Part shown: positions 21,407-32,862 of the stretch, in pieces | How positions within the stretch are numbered: position 1 is the stretch's first letter | Layout: each line of letters opens with the position of its first letter | DNA from: Zanthoxylum bungeanum | Taxonomy: Eukaryota > Streptophyta > Magnoliopsida > Sapindales > Rutaceae | DNA length: 64,000 nucleotides | Reading direction: 5' to 3' | Assembly (NCBI GenBank): GCA_019454045.1 | Contig: SKCR01033668.1 | Coordinates: 1-64,000 of the forward strand | Notes under the pieces: generated by a model | Databases searched by the model: none | Told to the model about the DNA's origin: nothing | Seen by the model: only the letters and a program-made list of their open reading frames with translations | Program-made: the position numbers and the translations under genes

Positions 21407-22810
21407 TGAAATTTCCTACAAGAAATAGCGACAAAGCAATCTCTATACGCAAGAGGGGGGTGAATTGGGTTATCGCTATAAATGCGGAATTAATAAATCT
21501 TTACTGATTTTTAGCTCTTATTACCAAATGGACTCTTAGACTAATTTTCTCTATTCCAATTAATAATCTATATGCAAGTTTTCTATTCAATAAACATAAA
21601 CATAAATAAACTTGCAATATGTAAAAGTATAAAGAAAGGAAATACGACACCGAGATTTATAGTGGTTCGGCCAAACGTGCCTATGTCCACTCTCCCAAGC
21701 CTCGCTTGAAGATTTCCACTAGAACCGACTTTCCGTGATTCACCCGCAGCCAAGAATTTTCCGCAAAGGTGCACTCCGAACCTTTTACAATTTGAGTTTT
21801 GTTCGAGGCTTACTCATAAACCTTTACAACTACCCAACGGATGGGATTTCACAACCACAAGTGTTTTTGTATGAGAAGATTTTAAAACACACTTGGGCAC
21901 TTACAAATATTAAGAAGATTGTGTAAGTTGCAAACTCAAGTGTTCTAAGCTCACTAAATGATATGAAGGTGAGTGTGTGATCTTGAGAGTGTTTTAGATT
22001 AAGAAGGTTTAAGACACTCTTATTTTTGCCTTAGAGAATGTATAAAGATGTATTATGATGTCTCTAACCAAGGCAAATAAATTGGGGTTCATTTATATAG
22101 AAAATGAAAAGCTTCCCCAACAGTCACTGCTGACAGCGATATGTCGGTCTCTACAGTACCAGTATGCCGGTCTCCAACGGTAATATAGCCGTTGGGAGAA
22201 ACCAGCTGTTAGATCTGTATGGTGACCGGTCCTTGCCGGTTTCAATATGGGAACTATCTGTTGGAAGAATCCAACCGTTAGACCGGTATGTAGACCGGTA
22301 TAGGTCATGTCGGTTCCAGTGAGCATGCAATCCCCAGATCGATCGGATTAAAGACCGATATGGAAGTCGGTTTGGTTTGTGTCGGTTCCAGTAGCCTTGC
22401 AGTACATAGGTTCACTGGTATGGTGACCGGTAAGGTTTGTGCCAGTTCCAGTGAGTGTACAAAACAGAGCACTTCACCGGTATGGATACCGGTTAGGGAC
22501 CGGTATGCCGGCCTCAGTACCAAAAATACAGATATGAAGATTTTAACCCATTTTGTACATGAACCTAATGTATCTAAGTGAATGTGCATGTTCCCTATGA
22601 GTTTAGGCACTTGAATATTACAATTTACAGTACAATTTAAATCCTAAGCTAAGACTTCGCAATATATTCTTCAATTTGCCGCAAGTCTTCACATTCTCGC
22701 TCTTCACCACGTATGCTTCGATATTTTTTTATATTACCTCGTATTTGTGCGTCGAAGACTTCATTCTCGTTGTATCATTAAAATCTAATTACGCGACCAA
22801 GTCGCCAACA
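21407..22810 (-). repeat. 3' LTR of gag-only copia element
   Basis: Plus strand begins TGAAATTTCC and ends GTCGCCAACA. The part 22120-22530 is crowded with accggtatg and ccggtt words in both orientations. Confidence 0.85.
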
Positions 22811-23868
22811 ATCTCCTTTTTTTTATGATGGCAACCCCTTAAAAGTTGTTTAGACTTGTGAGCTGCTAGGAGTCCAAATGGTGACGATTTTGCTCCCCCT
22901 CAAAATAAGCCCCCCCTTCAATGTGTGATTGTCTTTAAGATATCTCTATAAGACTTGACAAACACATTAGTACAATTACTCCCCCTTAAACTAAGGGTGA
23001 GAGCAAAACAAGTTTTGATCTCATTCTAGTGATTTCTCCCCCTTTGACATAATCAAAAAGTGGAGAAGCAAATATTTTGTGCTAAATGAGACACCAATAA
23101 CATATGTGCATTTAATAAGGATACCAAAATTTTAAAAATATGCACATTTGGCATTTCCCTCTTTTTGCCATATAATGTAAAATCATGTATGATGTATTTC
23201 CAAAAAATATTTATGTCAAATAATACCAACTAAAAATTTATAACAATGATTTTACTTCACTAAATATATATCAACTTAAGCATGATTTCTCCCAAAAATT
23301 TGATACCAATTAAAAAATAACTCAATACATTTCATGATACCAATCAGTTAAATATAAAAAATCCATGTTTTTCATTATATCAATGGAAACTATGACAATA
23401 TACATGCATTTCATTTTTATTCAATTATGTTACATGGCAAAATCATATTCAATGCAAAATCAATCAAATAAACACATACATGTAATTTAACTTAATAAAT
23501 TCAATGTGATACCAATTGATATGAAGAATGGGTTTAAATGTATGATTAAGGAATTTAATGATATCAAATTGACAATTGATACCAATAGAAAGTTAAATAC
23601 ATTGTCTAATCACTTTGTATGCTTCAAAAAATATTTATAACAGTTTGAAATATGCATACATACACAATTTTGAGGAAACTGTACCAATATTTCCGTAAAT
23701 ACAGATTTTACCTTTACCGTTGCGATTCCTCATTTCTTTGAGCTTTTGGGATCAATTAGCAATTCTCTTTATGATCATTCCCAAAGCTCCCCCTACAAAT
23801 TATCAATTACATTTTGGTACCCAAATTTTCTTGGGTCCATTGGGGTCAATTTTGATTCCTTGAGGAAT
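22811..23868 (-). other. Non-coding 3' region of gag-only copia element
   Basis: AT-rich. It begins with the purine tract (minus strand AAAAAAAAGGAGAT, 22811-22824). Several short gtaccaat/gataccaa words recur. No pol remnant is recognisable. Confidence 0.65.
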
Positions 23869-25607
23869 CTATGCATTTTTAATTACATTCTTGTTCATGC
23901 ATTCAAAAATTTTATGTCCATTTTTATTACATGCATGACATGTGACATTTTCATTTATAACATTCTTAGCATGAGAATCGGATGCCTTAACAAAATAATT
24001 TTTCAAATATTTTCTTTTAATGTAAGGCCTATATCCTAATCTTTCTCTTTTAAATGCACATTTTTGGGATCCAATAAGCATATTAAAATTTTTATGTCCC
24101 AATGTGAATTTACTAAGTATGTTTTGCAAATCTATAACATTTGTGTTTAATAAGACATTTTCATTCAAAATTGATTCGTATTCACATGTTTTAGAGCTAG
24201 ATGGCTTATTACATATGGTATTTTCAAGTTCTAGCTTTTTCAATTTTAAACATGCATTTTCATCATTTAAGCATGCAATTTCTTTTTCATGTTGAGCCTT
24301 TAAGCAAGTAATATCATTATCTAAAACATGAAATTTATCCATACAAGTTGCATGATCATTTTTAAGTGTAACATGCTCATTTTTGATCAATTTTAATTTC
24401 TTTTTAAGCACATCACACAATTCTTGCAAGCCATTAAATGCATTAAGTAAATCATTATAATCTTGAGAATTGTGTACCTCTTCTTCTTCTTTTTCGTTTT
24501 CAAAGAAAGGGTCTTCATCCTCGATGGCCATAAATGCTAGGTCATTTTCGATGGTCATAAATGCCAAATTTGTTCTTTCTTTGGCTTGGACCTTCTCTTC
24601 CTCCTCGAATGAGCTAGAATCGATATCGCTCCAAGTTGCTTTCATTGCCTTTTCCTTTGATTTTCCTTTCATTCTCTTCAATGGGCAATCGGTAGCTATA
24701 TGACCCGGTTTGTTGCATTCATAACAAACAATTTTCTTGTTTTTCCGCGGCCATTTTTCTTCTTTCTTTTCATCCGTCTTTGATTTTCCCTTTTGCTTTA
24801 CGAATTTAAGGAGCTTCTTGAAGTTCTTGTTTATTTGAGTCAACTCATCATCACTATCACTATCACTTGAGCTTGAGTCGTCTCTTCTTCTTGCTTTTAA
24901 TGCCAATGACTTCCTTTTCCTTTTCTCATCTTCCTCCTTTTTATCCATCTTGATCTCCAATTCATATTCAAGCAATTTACCGACTAAATCGTCCATCTTC
25001 AAGATATTCATATCGTTTGCTTCTTTGATGGAGGCGGTATAGCTTCTATATTCTTTAGGGAGTGATCTCAAGATTTTCTTTACTTGGTCCGTTGGCCCAA
25101 TGACTTTTCCCAAGGCGCCCAAATGATTGATGATGACTGTAAACCTTGAAATCATGTGATCAATTTCTTCCTTGATTCCATTTTGAAGTTTTCCAATTCG
25201 CACATGTACCGGTTGATCTTTGATTCATTTACTTGGCGTGTGCCCTTGTTGATCATTTCCAAAGACTTCCACAAATCATATGTGTTTCCACACTTCGGAA
25301 GTTTGTTTATTTGATCCCGATCAATGGCACATAGAAGTTGGTTGAGTGCCTTAGCATTTTGTGAGGCTTGTTTCAAGTCCTCATTATCACATTCTAAACT
25401 CGGCTTTGGAATATCAACCTCGTTGCTATCCTTCTTCGTTGGCCCTTTTGCACCCCGTGTAATGACCAAATATGATTGTGGATCAACAGTAAGGAGATAA
25501 TTCAACATCCTCATTTTCCAATAATTGTAGTCCGTTCCGGTGTAAAATAGAAGTCTAGTTGTTGAAAATCCTTCGGCAAGATTTGAAGAGTTCCTTGTAG
25601 AACCCAT
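23869..25607 (-). pseudogene. Copia gag with coiled coil and two CCHC knuckles
   Basis: The start at 25607 gives MGSTRNSSNLAEGFSTTR, followed by the copia gag motif YWKMRM. The frame runs to 25152 and continues in the next frame (25203-23869); a single missing base near 25185 explains the break. Domains in order: UBN2-type gag; a Lys/Glu-rich linker with a serine-aspartate run (about 24880-24840); CCHC knuckle CYECNKPGHIATDC (24685-24726); an acidic stretch; a Leu/Lys coiled-coil region (about 24420-24230); and a second knuckle CHACNKNGHKIFEC (23899-23940). The protein ends soon after, with no protease. Gag packages element RNA in the cytoplasm. The long coiled-coil tail resembles SIRE/Maximus-type gags. 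Confidence 0.85.
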
Positions 25608-25645
25608 GATCTATTCTCGGACGGTTAAGTCTTGTAGAGAATACC

Positions 25646-25661
25646 TCGCTCTGAATCCAAC
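25646..25661 (-). other. Decayed primer binding site
   Basis: Minus strand TTGGATTCAGAGC next to the LTR, two changes from the iMet-type TTGGTATCAGAGC. Position and partial match only. Confidence 0.55.
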
Positions 25662-27069
25662 TGAAATTTCCTGCAATCAATAGTGACAAATCAATCTCTA
25701 TACCCAAGAGGGGGTGAATTGGGTTATCGCTATAAATGCGGAATTAATAAATCTTTACCGATTTTTAGCTCTTATAACCAAATGGACTCTTAGGCTAATG
25801 TTCTCTATTCCAATTAATAATCTATATGCAAGTTTTCTATTCAATAAACATAAACATAAATAAACTTGCAATATGTAAAAGTATAAGGAAATGAGATACG
25901 ACACCGAGATTTATAGTGGTTCGGCCAAATGTGCCTACTTCCACTCCCCCAAACCTCGCTTGAAGATTTCCAATAGAATCGAGTTTCCGTGGTTCACCCG
26001 CAACCAAGAGTTTTCCGTAAAGGTGCACTCCGAACCTTTTACAATTTGAGTTTTGTTCGTAGGCTTACTCACAAACCTTACAACTACCCAACATATGGGA
26101 TTTCACAACCACAAGTGTTTTTATATGAGAAGATTTTAAAACACACTTGGGCACTTACAAATATTAAGAAGATTGTGTAAGTTTCAAACCCAAGTATTCT
26201 AAGTTCACTAAATGATATGAATGTGAGTGTGTGAGCTTGAGAGTGTTTGAGATTAAGAAGGTTTAAGACACTCTTATTTTTGCCTTAGAGAATGTATGAA
26301 GATGTATTATGATGTCTCTAACCAAGGCAAATGAATTGAGGTTCATTTATATAGAAAATGAAAAGCTTCCCCAACAGTCACTGCTGAGATCGGTATGTCG
26401 GTCCTACAGTACCGGTATGCCGGTCTCCAACGGTAATATAGCCGTTGGGAGAAACCAGCAGCTAGACCGGTATGGTGACCGGTTTGGTCCTTGCCGATTT
26501 CAATATGGGAACTATCCATTGGAAGAATCCAACCGTTAGACCGGTATGTAGACCGGTATAGGTCATGCCGGTTCCAGTGAGCATGCAATCCCCAGGTCGA
26601 CCGAATTAAAGATCGGTATGGAAACCGGTGTTATTTGTGCCGGTTCCAGTAGCCTTGCAGTACATATGATCACCGATATGGTGACCGGTAAGGTCTATGC
26701 CGGTTCCAGTGAGTGTACAAAAATAGAACACTTCGCCGGTATGGATACCGGTTAGGGACCGGTATGCCGGCCTCAGTACCAAAAATACAGATATGAAGAT
26801 TTTAACGCATTTTGTACATGAACCTAATGTATCTAAGTGAATGTGCATGTTCCCTATGAGCTTAGGCACTTGAATATTACAATTTACAATACAATTTAAA
26901 TCCTAAGCTAAGACTTCGCAATATATTCTTCAATTTGCCGCAAGTCTTCACATTCTCGCTCTTCACCACGTATGCTTCGACATCTTTTTGTATTACCTCG
27001 TATTTGTGCGTCGAAGACTTCATTCTCATTGTATCATCAAAATCCAATTACGTGACCAAGTCGCCAACA
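25662..27069 (-). repeat. 5' LTR of gag-only copia element
   Basis: Begins TGAAATTTCC, ends GTCGCCAACA, with the same accggtatg-rich tract at about 26380-26790. Confidence 0.85.
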
Positions 27070-27640
27070 ATCCATGTATGAGTGGGTTCGCCAATGGTCA
27101 CTCCAAATATCAGAATATATAGAAATACGACCTTTAATATCTTTAAATATTTCATTTAAAATAATTTTATCATCTTTGTATAATTTAAAAATATGACGTT
27201 TTGTTGTGTTTCGAGTCATTCTACATGCAGCAGGATTTAAAGCAATATGCACGTAATTAGTAAAATGAAGTTTTTCACCAAAGCTTAAAGAAAGATGTTT
27301 CATACAAGTTAATTTCGCAAATTCTTCTCTATTTTTTTGCATCAGAATATTTAAATAAATCTACAACACTCGTACCTCTACTAGATGATGCGTACATGAC
27401 CATTTGAGTTTGCGTCGTATCAATTCCAAGTTCAACCGCATGATGTCTTTCCAGGTGTTTCATCATATTGCCGTATCCACCAGAAAATTTGTAGGAACCC
27501 CATAATGGTTGCAAACTGCTCTTGAACTTTCATCTTCTTGGTCTAAATGAAAATGAATTTTGAAAACATCCGAGGAACGAGACTAACGTCTCTTCTCCGT
27601 GAGTGATCTCGGGGATGCTTTTGTTGCATATTGACATTAG
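27070..27640 (-). pseudogene. hAT transposase, N-terminal part with BED finger
   Basis: On the minus strand, a BED-type zinc-finger region (an AVCNHYG motif, then after a frameshift GNMMKHLERHH) leads into a piece with hAT catalytic-domain sequence (27342-27075) including ISIYSDIWSDHWRTHSYMD. The frame breaks at the finger and near 27340. The start codon is uncertain (candidates near 27640). The coding sequence continues at 21406 after removal of the nested element. Confidence 0.75.
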
Positions 27641-28107
27641 TTGTTCTCAGATGGAGACTCTTACTTATTAAGTCTATTGATAGACATTAAAATTGAATTT
27701 TTTGTTTAAGAAAAAAGTAAGAAAAATAGAAATTGAATGATAATAACTAATTGAGAATAAGAGAATTCTAGGAATTGAGAGAGTTGAGAAATTGGGTGTT
27801 GAAATAATGAAAAATAACCTATATTTATAGAATTTTAGAATTTTTTTTTATACTGAAAATACCCATAAATATAACCGTTTTATTATCGTTATAAGGGGTA
27901 TATTAGAATTCTATATTCAAATTTTTTTAATGGCTGTTAGGCCTTTTTATTTATTTAGGGGCTAGGGAGACAAACGGCCGTTGGGAGGGTTTTGTGTTCG
28001 GTTCCAGCGATTCCAACCGGTTCGGTCGGGGGTGGAACCCTAACCGAATCGGTCCATTACGATTCTGGTTCCTGTTCCGAACCGGAACCGTGGCCGGGTC
28101 TATGTAG

Positions 28108-28914
28108 GAGTATCTAATCCAGTCAATAAAAATTAATTATCAGATTAGACCTCTTTTTTCTTAAGGAAAATCTAAGTATTTTCTTCATATATTACACTCA
28201 AACTCTAAATTAAAGGAAGTTAAGGAATCCATTTGTATCATAATATAAAACCTTCCAAATTTTGGTCACAATCGCCACCCCAATAATTACATAGGTGAGC
28301 GCTGCAAGTTGAAGGGTTATTAGGATTTCAAATATTTACAAATAAATAACTTTGAATATTAAGGGAAATGTAAACAAACATTTTTTTTTAATAAAACTCT
28401 AAACCCATTATATTACTCTAAGGCTGAGATGTTTCGCAGTTTAAATGATCAATGGTACGACGGAATCAGGATTTTAGTTCAATATGAGAGTTAGAATGAA
28501 GAAATTGCAAATATTAGGAGGTCGAATAAATATAATTAAATCGAGAGGCCAAAAATATAAAAATTTCAAAGATTAATTTCAATTATAACCCAGTAATTTC
28601 TACCATCACTTTTATTAAATTAACTTGTTTGCTTTCGATTAGGGGTGGAGCCTCATGCATATGAATGGAAATTGAAATTCAGAAAGAAAAATGTAACATA
28701 GCAACATAACTTTTATGAAATCTAAAATTACAAGATGTTATTGCTTACAATAAGTGGTACAATGAAAATGAGTGCTTTTACAAATGGATTTAAAATTTCC
28801 AAACCTTTTATTCACAAAAACATTGGTATAGGAAAAAAAATCAGAAGGAGAACAGCGTATGAACTTGCTTATTCTTATAAAAATTCAAATATGTTTCAAT
28901 AGAAGACTGTATAT
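28108..28914. other. Host unit 2: spacer 3' of extensin copy 2
   Basis: Homologous to 10886-11715 at high identity, without the unit 1 microsatellite. No gene seen. Confidence 0.8.
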
Positions 28915-30225
28915 TTAGTAGCCTTTAGGAGGTGGAGGGGACAAATAGTAGTAAGGTGGGGGTGGAGATGGAGAGGGAGGTGGTGGAGACTTGTAATAAT
29001 ATGGAGGTGGTGGTGATGGTGATGGAGGTGGAGGGGACTTGTAGTAATATGGTGGGGGTGGAGATGGAGAGGGAGGAGGTGGAGATTTATAATAATAAGG
29101 AGGTGGTGGTGATGGAGACGGAGGTGGTGGGGACTTATAGTAGTATGGCGGGGGTGGAGATGGAGAGGGAGGAGGTGGAGATTTATAATAGTAGGGAGGT
29201 GGTGGTGATGGTGGAGGAGGTGGAGGAGACTGTAGTAATATGGTGGTGGTGGAGATGGAGAGGGAGGAGGGGGTGATTTATAGTAATAAGGAGGTGGTGG
29301 TGATGGTGAAGGAGGTGGAGGAGACTTGTAGTAGTATGGTGGCGGTGGAGATGGAGAGGGAGGAGGGGGCGATTTATAGTAATATGGTGGGGGTGGAGAT
29401 TTTTCCGGAGGTGGTGGTGACTTGTAATAGTAAGGCGGTGGGGGAGAATGCATTGGCGGTGGTGGTGACTTGTAGTAGTATGGGGGTGGAGGAGACTTCT
29501 TTGGGGGTGGTGGAGAGTGATAATAGTAAGGTGGTGGAGGAGACTTCTTCGGCGGTGGCGGTGATTTATAGTAGTAAGGGGGTGGAGGAGACTTCTTTGG
29601 TGGGGGAGGAGACAAGTAATAATAAGGTGGTGGTGGAGACTTTTTTGGTGGTGGTGGTGATTTGTAGTAGTAAGGTGGTGGAGGTGACTTCTTTGGCGGT
29701 GGCGGTGATTTATAGTAATAAGGGGGTGGAGGAGACTTCTTTGGTGGTGGAGGAGAATGGTAATAGTAAGGGGGTGGAGGAGACTTCTTTGGCGGGCGGC
29801 GGTGAATTATAGTAATAAGGGGGTGGAGGAGACTTCTTTGGCGGTGGTGGTGATTTATAGTAGTAAGGTGGAGGTGGGGATTTTTTTGGTGGTGGTGGAG
29901 ACTTGTAATAATAAGGAGGTGGGGGAGACTTCTTAGGCGGTGGTGGGGACAAATAATAGTAAGGCGGTGGAGGAGACGTTTTTGGTGGTGGTGGAGATTT
30001 ATAGTAGTAAGGTGGCGGAGGTGAATTTTTAGGCGGTGGTGGTGACTTATAATAATAAGGTGGCGGTGGAGAATATTCCGGCGGCGGCGGTGACTTGTAA
30101 TAGTAAGGTGGGGGTGGTGGAGAGGCATAAATGTAAGGCTCATGAGCAGCCGTAGTGGCTATGAGCAAAAATGCCAATGAAGAAACCCATAGAGGCCATT
30201 GCCTCGGCTCTCCCGAGGCTCCCAT
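28915..30225 (-). CDS. Extensin copy 2 (cell-wall hydroxyproline-rich glycoprotein)
   Basis: The start at 30225 gives a signal peptide of about 26 residues (MGASGEPRQWPLW, then a Leu/Ala core ending TTAAHE). The rest is built from SPPPP blocks alternating with YYYK. The N-terminal two thirds has PPPPKKSPPPPYYYK units, the last third PPPPSPSPPPPYYYK, ending PPPPKGY-stop. In extensins Pro is hydroxylated and glycosylated, and Tyr clusters are cross-linked in the wall. The span is 1311 bases (437 codons), but the frame is +1 shifted between an extra G near 29795 and a missing T near 29230. Two compensating indels inside perfect repeats suggest assembly errors or a shifted middle segment with the same repeats in another frame. 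TATA at 30278-30285. It is the more intact of the two copies. Confidence 0.85.
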
Positions 30226-30277
30226 TTCTTACAATTGTGTGTTTGTGACTTGATGTTAAAACAATACTTGCTGCCCC

Positions 30278-30285
30278 TATTTATA
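30278..30285 (-). promoter_or_regulatory. TATA box, extensin copy 2
   Basis: Minus strand TATAAATA, 53 bp before the start codon, identical in both copies. Confidence 0.7.
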
Positions 30286-30721
30286 CTAATCTTCCTAATC
30301 ATTGGTGACATGGTATATTAATTTAATGAACATAACAGCCTGTTTTAAAGCCATAAAAAATAGTCACCAAATCTTCTTACACTTCATATTTGTGTTTTTC
30401 AAAAATAATTTCAAATTTTTCATAATAAATAATACTTACACTATTTATCAGGTAGAAAAATAATATTTTCTCATTTGTTTATTCGACATCACTTTTTTAT
30501 TATCATGAAAGCACCTTCCAAACCAATAGGTCCCAAATGTCAGAAATTGGAAGCGTGTGAGGATGATAAAACGAATAGGTCCCATTTGTTCATTATTAAT
30601 TTATTTATCTGCAAATGGGTAATATATCGTATTTGATTATATTGTGTTTGGTACCAAGTTTGCATTAAAATTGTTCATTAAAGACCAGTCAACTTGGCGG
30701 TGATACAAGTAAATTTAATGA

Positions 30722-30833
30722 TTTTTTTTTTTTTTTTGAATATCAGAAAACCCTACGTCATTCAATTAATGTATGGGTAAATCGATGTTGTCACAAACTC
30801 TTATATTGGTACTATCCAGGGCCCAGAAAGGCC
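30722..30833 (-). mobile_element. SINE remnant without promoter boxes
   Basis: Matches the SINE at 13713-13884 from the A-run to ggtactatccagg, then jumps to gcccagaaagg. The B box and A-box region are deleted. It shows that the SINE was present before the locus duplicated. Confidence 0.7.
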
Positions 30834-31375
30834 CGTGATTGCTAAATAATATTATCAAAATGCAAAATTTGGAATTTGTTCATACATTACCCACCTGAAT
30901 TATTATAAAAAAAATTATTAATTTTCTAACTTATAAAAATGTAAATTGATACATTTTTTAAATTTATAGTGATAAAATAAAAAACATTATAATAATTTTA
31001 AACTTTCGCTATCTTTAAAATAGAAACAAAATAATTTTCCTTTTGTTTTTGCTGACGCAGAATTTGCAATCAAATTGGATTAATTTCTTCTTGTTTATGA
31101 TGCTAAGCTAATGGTTGTTAGACTGTGCCTTCAATCTTACAACTATGCCATTTTTTAGTGTGTTTTTGGCACTTCACAATCGCGTTGTTGCTGTTTCTGA
31201 GTTGACAAAATCATTTTTCTGCTAGGTGGAGCATGAATATATTATGAATTTGGGTCAGTACTGAATTTTTTTTATAATTTTCTGTGTAATTATAAAAATG
31301 AATTTTTTATACTCGTCTAGTGTAATTATATAAATGAATTTTTTATACTCGTCTATCACATGTATATTTATAATT

Positions 31376-32446
31376 GTAGGTGTTCAAATTTAGCTCTGCA
31401 ACCAACCAATAGACTCAGGTCTAATGAGAGGGTGACATATATCATGGTACTATCATGACAGCAGACAGGAGAGGTCAGGCCGACCCCCAGAGTCTGAAGA
31501 CTTCTGGAAAAACTAAAATTGACCGAAGAGGTTAGACTCTAATAAGAGTAACATTATTCCGAAATACCGTTTACCATGATGTTATTTCGGACAAAATCTT
31601 TTATCTGCTACGTGAGCATGAATATTATGAATTTGGAACAATACTAAATTATTTATAATAAAAGATCCATATGGCTTCAAATCAGCATTTAATTACATTT
31701 GTAACCTATTGTTATAATTCATCATAAAAAACCGACTTATAAAAAAAAAAAGATGCACAATAATTAATAAATTATCAGCTAATCACATACTTAATGAATG
31801 TGGGATAAATGGAATACCACATTACTTGTATTTAAACTTGCATTTATAAAATTGTTGTACCAATGGGAGAGACTTGCGTATATCATATGTAATATTCCCA
31901 CAAGTGAAATCTTATTGCCAGAAGGAAATAATAATATTTTTTTGCCTGTTTTGAATAAGACATGGTCGCTACCTTTAAATATAATAGGGTAAACTAATTA
32001 TTCTGTTAATTTTTATATTTTCAAAAATTATCTAAAATATTTTGTCTTTAAATATAGCAGTTGAAAAATATAGAATAATGAAGTAGACTTTTACGAAAAT
32101 AAATATACAACATAGACCTTTCTAATTTTATAATACAAAAAATAATTGAGTAGTTGGTTCAAATTCTAAAGACTATGTATTAAGATCTTTTTAATCAAGG
32201 GTCGTGGCATAAATATATTTTCTTCGGTTCACAATAATTTCTTTTCGATTTTTTTTAATTATTTTGTGTAAAAAGTCAAGATGGATTTGTTAGATATGTA
32301 TATATCCAATATGAAAGCTCCTTCAAAACAAACTAATAAATGATTAAATACATAAAATAAGAGGTGAAATACATAAATAAGAGTCAAAGAAAAATGAAAT
32401 TTAAATGTTATTTTGTTCAGAAAATCACATAGAATATATTATAAAA
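31376..32446. other. Host duplication unit 3: left spacer, truncated
   Basis: Homologous to 18665-19680. It stops at 32446, where a copia LTR begins, at a point equivalent to about 19665. No gene seen. The continuation, including any third extensin, should lie beyond the right edge of the copia element, outside the window. Confidence 0.75.
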
Positions 32447-32862
32447 TGTTGGTGGTTTAGTGTTTTTAAACATAAAATTAACATGCTTTAAACAATCACA
32501 ACACAGAACACAAATTAGATCTACACTAATATGCAATGTGGCTAACGTTCTCCCAGGATTCCTTGGATTCTTCTTGTTCAAGGGGGCACTCCTTAACAAG
32601 TGTTTGAACTTGGAATATGGTGGAACTCTCTCTTACAAAATAAATGAAAATGTGACTCACAAAATTCGGATTTCCTTCAGATTTTGAGAATGAACATGGA
32701 TTCTTCCTTATAAAGGCATGGAAGGGTGTCTTAAGGAGACTCTTTGGGTTGGGGCGAAACCCTCCAAAAGGATGTACCCCTTCCATGCTTCTCAATTGGA
32801 GGACATGTCCATATAGGGTACCATCCAAGGGACATTTCCCTCATCCATCTTAGCCAACCATA
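32447..32862 (-). repeat. 3' LTR of outer copia element, left piece
   Basis: Starts TGTTGGTGG. Interrupted after CCATA by a solo Ogre-like LTR, it resumes at 35698 and ends TTTACAACA at 35720. Total LTR length is about 434 bp. A TATA-like tttataagg on the minus strand lies near 32710. Confidence 0.75.

Larger units (their letters stand above)
21407..27069 (-). mobile_element. Gag-only copia element, SIRE-like
   Basis: Direct repeats of about 1.4 kb (21407-22810 and 25662-27069) are flanked by ATCCA (21402-21406, 27070-27074). Removing the element rejoins the hAT frame through HSYMDVTCHW. A minus-strand purine tract with an A-run lies next to the left LTR, and a decayed iMet-type primer site (ggATTCAGAGC) next to the right one, so it runs on the minus strand. 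Its only coding region is gag. Protease, integrase, RT and RNase H are absent, so it depended on a helper. LTR copies differ at many positions, indicating moderate age. Confidence 0.88.
19689..28099 (-). mobile_element. hAT-family DNA transposon, split by a copia element
   Basis: An 8-bp near-perfect duplication (ttatgtag at 19681-19688, ctatgtag at 28100-28107) flanks it, and the empty site is preserved in unit 1 near 10879. Both ends are rich in ggttccgg and gaaccgg words; terminal inverted repeats are short and imperfect. Without the nested 21407-27069 element it is about 2.75 kb and encodes one transposase on the minus strand, decayed by frameshifts and stops. Confidence 0.85.
30226..31375 (-). 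promoter_or_regulatory. Upstream region of extensin copy 2
   Basis: Homologous to 12959-14403 of unit 1 but lacking about 250 bp after gtgtttttcaa (junction near 30405), so distal elements are brought closer. It contains the decayed SINE (30722-30833) and AT-rich spacer. No coding sequence. Confidence 0.65.

Noticed and set aside
28932..29812. Plus-strand Glu/Val-rich frames opposite the extensins (also 11934-12146 and 12433-12684)
   Set aside because: Antisense shadows of the Pro-Tyr repeats.
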